From UMGS1663 sp046964515 (GTDB taxonomy: Bacteria; Bacillota; Clostridia; TANB77; CAG-508), in assembly GCA_046964515.1 (NCBI GenBank), contig JBKUYM010000001.1, positions 124,001-188,000 on the forward strand: 64,000 nucleotides of DNA, in the 5' to 3' direction. The notes below the pieces were generated by a model, which ran no database searches, was not told the DNA's origin, and saw only the letters and a list, made by a program, of their open reading frames with translations. This document shows positions 63,949 through 64,000 of this stretch, one piece after another (the stretch's first letter is position 1; the number at the start of each line of letters is the position of its first letter). A program made the translations under genes and the position numbers.

Positions 63949-64000
63949 TTATAATTCTATTTCAATTTTTATTCTTTCTTTTTCTACTTCTTGTTGATTT
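63949..64000 (-). CDS. C-terminus of an unknown protein (partial)
   Basis: Only 16 residues (NQQEVEKERIKIEIEL) before the TAA at 63949-63951. It stands 15 bases before the wall hydrolase start, so it is the preceding operon gene. Nothing can be said of its function. Confidence 0.45.
   Translation of the reverse strand, partial: NQQEVEKERIKIEIEL

Overview
This window comes from a low-GC (roughly 30%) Gram-positive bacterium of the class Clostridia, most likely an uncultured gut lineage known from assembled metagenomes. The evidence is the Firmicutes housekeeping genes (WalR/WalK, RicT next to HolB, MinD/MinE, RodA, a YtaF-type sporulation protein, a CwlD-type spore-cortex amidase and a GerS-like lipoprotein), strong AGGAGG ribosome sites, and a ferredoxin-based 2-oxoacid oxidoreductase typical of anaerobes. 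Four runs of N mark scaffold joins. All four lie inside pilin-like genes whose repeated sequence evidently broke the assembly.

Layout. 1-4.1 kb: the end of an acyltransferase-like gene, an alpha/beta hydrolase and a Ca2+ P-type ATPase. 4.2-11 kb: a heptad-repeat coiled-coil protein, YtaF, a 70-residue orphan, SMC, an HD-GYP protein and an orphan MazF-type toxin. 11-18 kb: GerS-like lipoprotein, tRNA-dihydrouridine synthase, a minD-minE-rodA operon with an unusual acidic tail on MinE, a pilin-like surface protein and a CCA-adding enzyme. 18-22.2 kb: a degenerate PurC-like protein of foreign-looking composition, then a four-gene 2-oxoacid:ferredoxin oxidoreductase operon. 22.3-27.1 kb: three paralogous pilin-like genes with near-identical N-terminal halves and unrelated C-terminal domains, in inverted and tandem arrangement around a YbhN-type membrane protein. 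27.2-33.5 kb: ferredoxin, ricT, holB, lepB, walK, walR and a membrane protein of unknown function.

33.7-42 kb is one giant cyclic beta-1,2-glucan synthase-like gene. It is followed by a CRISPR array of 11 repeats with no cas genes in the window; its old end is on the left and its leader on the right. One spacer carries a ribosome site and start codon from what looks like a phage repressor gene. 43-47.4 kb: CwlD and a four-gene operon with a diguanylate cyclase-like protein. 47.5-52 kb: a 1457-residue adhesin with a predicted thioester domain and five repeats.

The most system-like locus is at 52.2-53.8 kb. An S24-family repressor gene stands back to back with a 32-residue membrane microprotein gene. 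Three copies of a GTTTC-N7-GAAAC operator lie between them, one over the repressor's own promoter and one over the -35 zone of the divergent promoter. A Fe-S uracil-DNA glycosylase follows the repressor.

54-64 kb: a fourth pilin-like gene ending in a C-type-lectin-like domain that resembles diversity-generating-retroelement targets, tRNA-Cys and tRNA-Gly, a D,D-carboxypeptidase gene with a one-base frameshift inside its SxN motif, and a three-gene block (unknown protein, tandem-repeat membrane protein, 1047-residue wall hydrolase) that could belong to a secretion or conjugation apparatus extending past the window.
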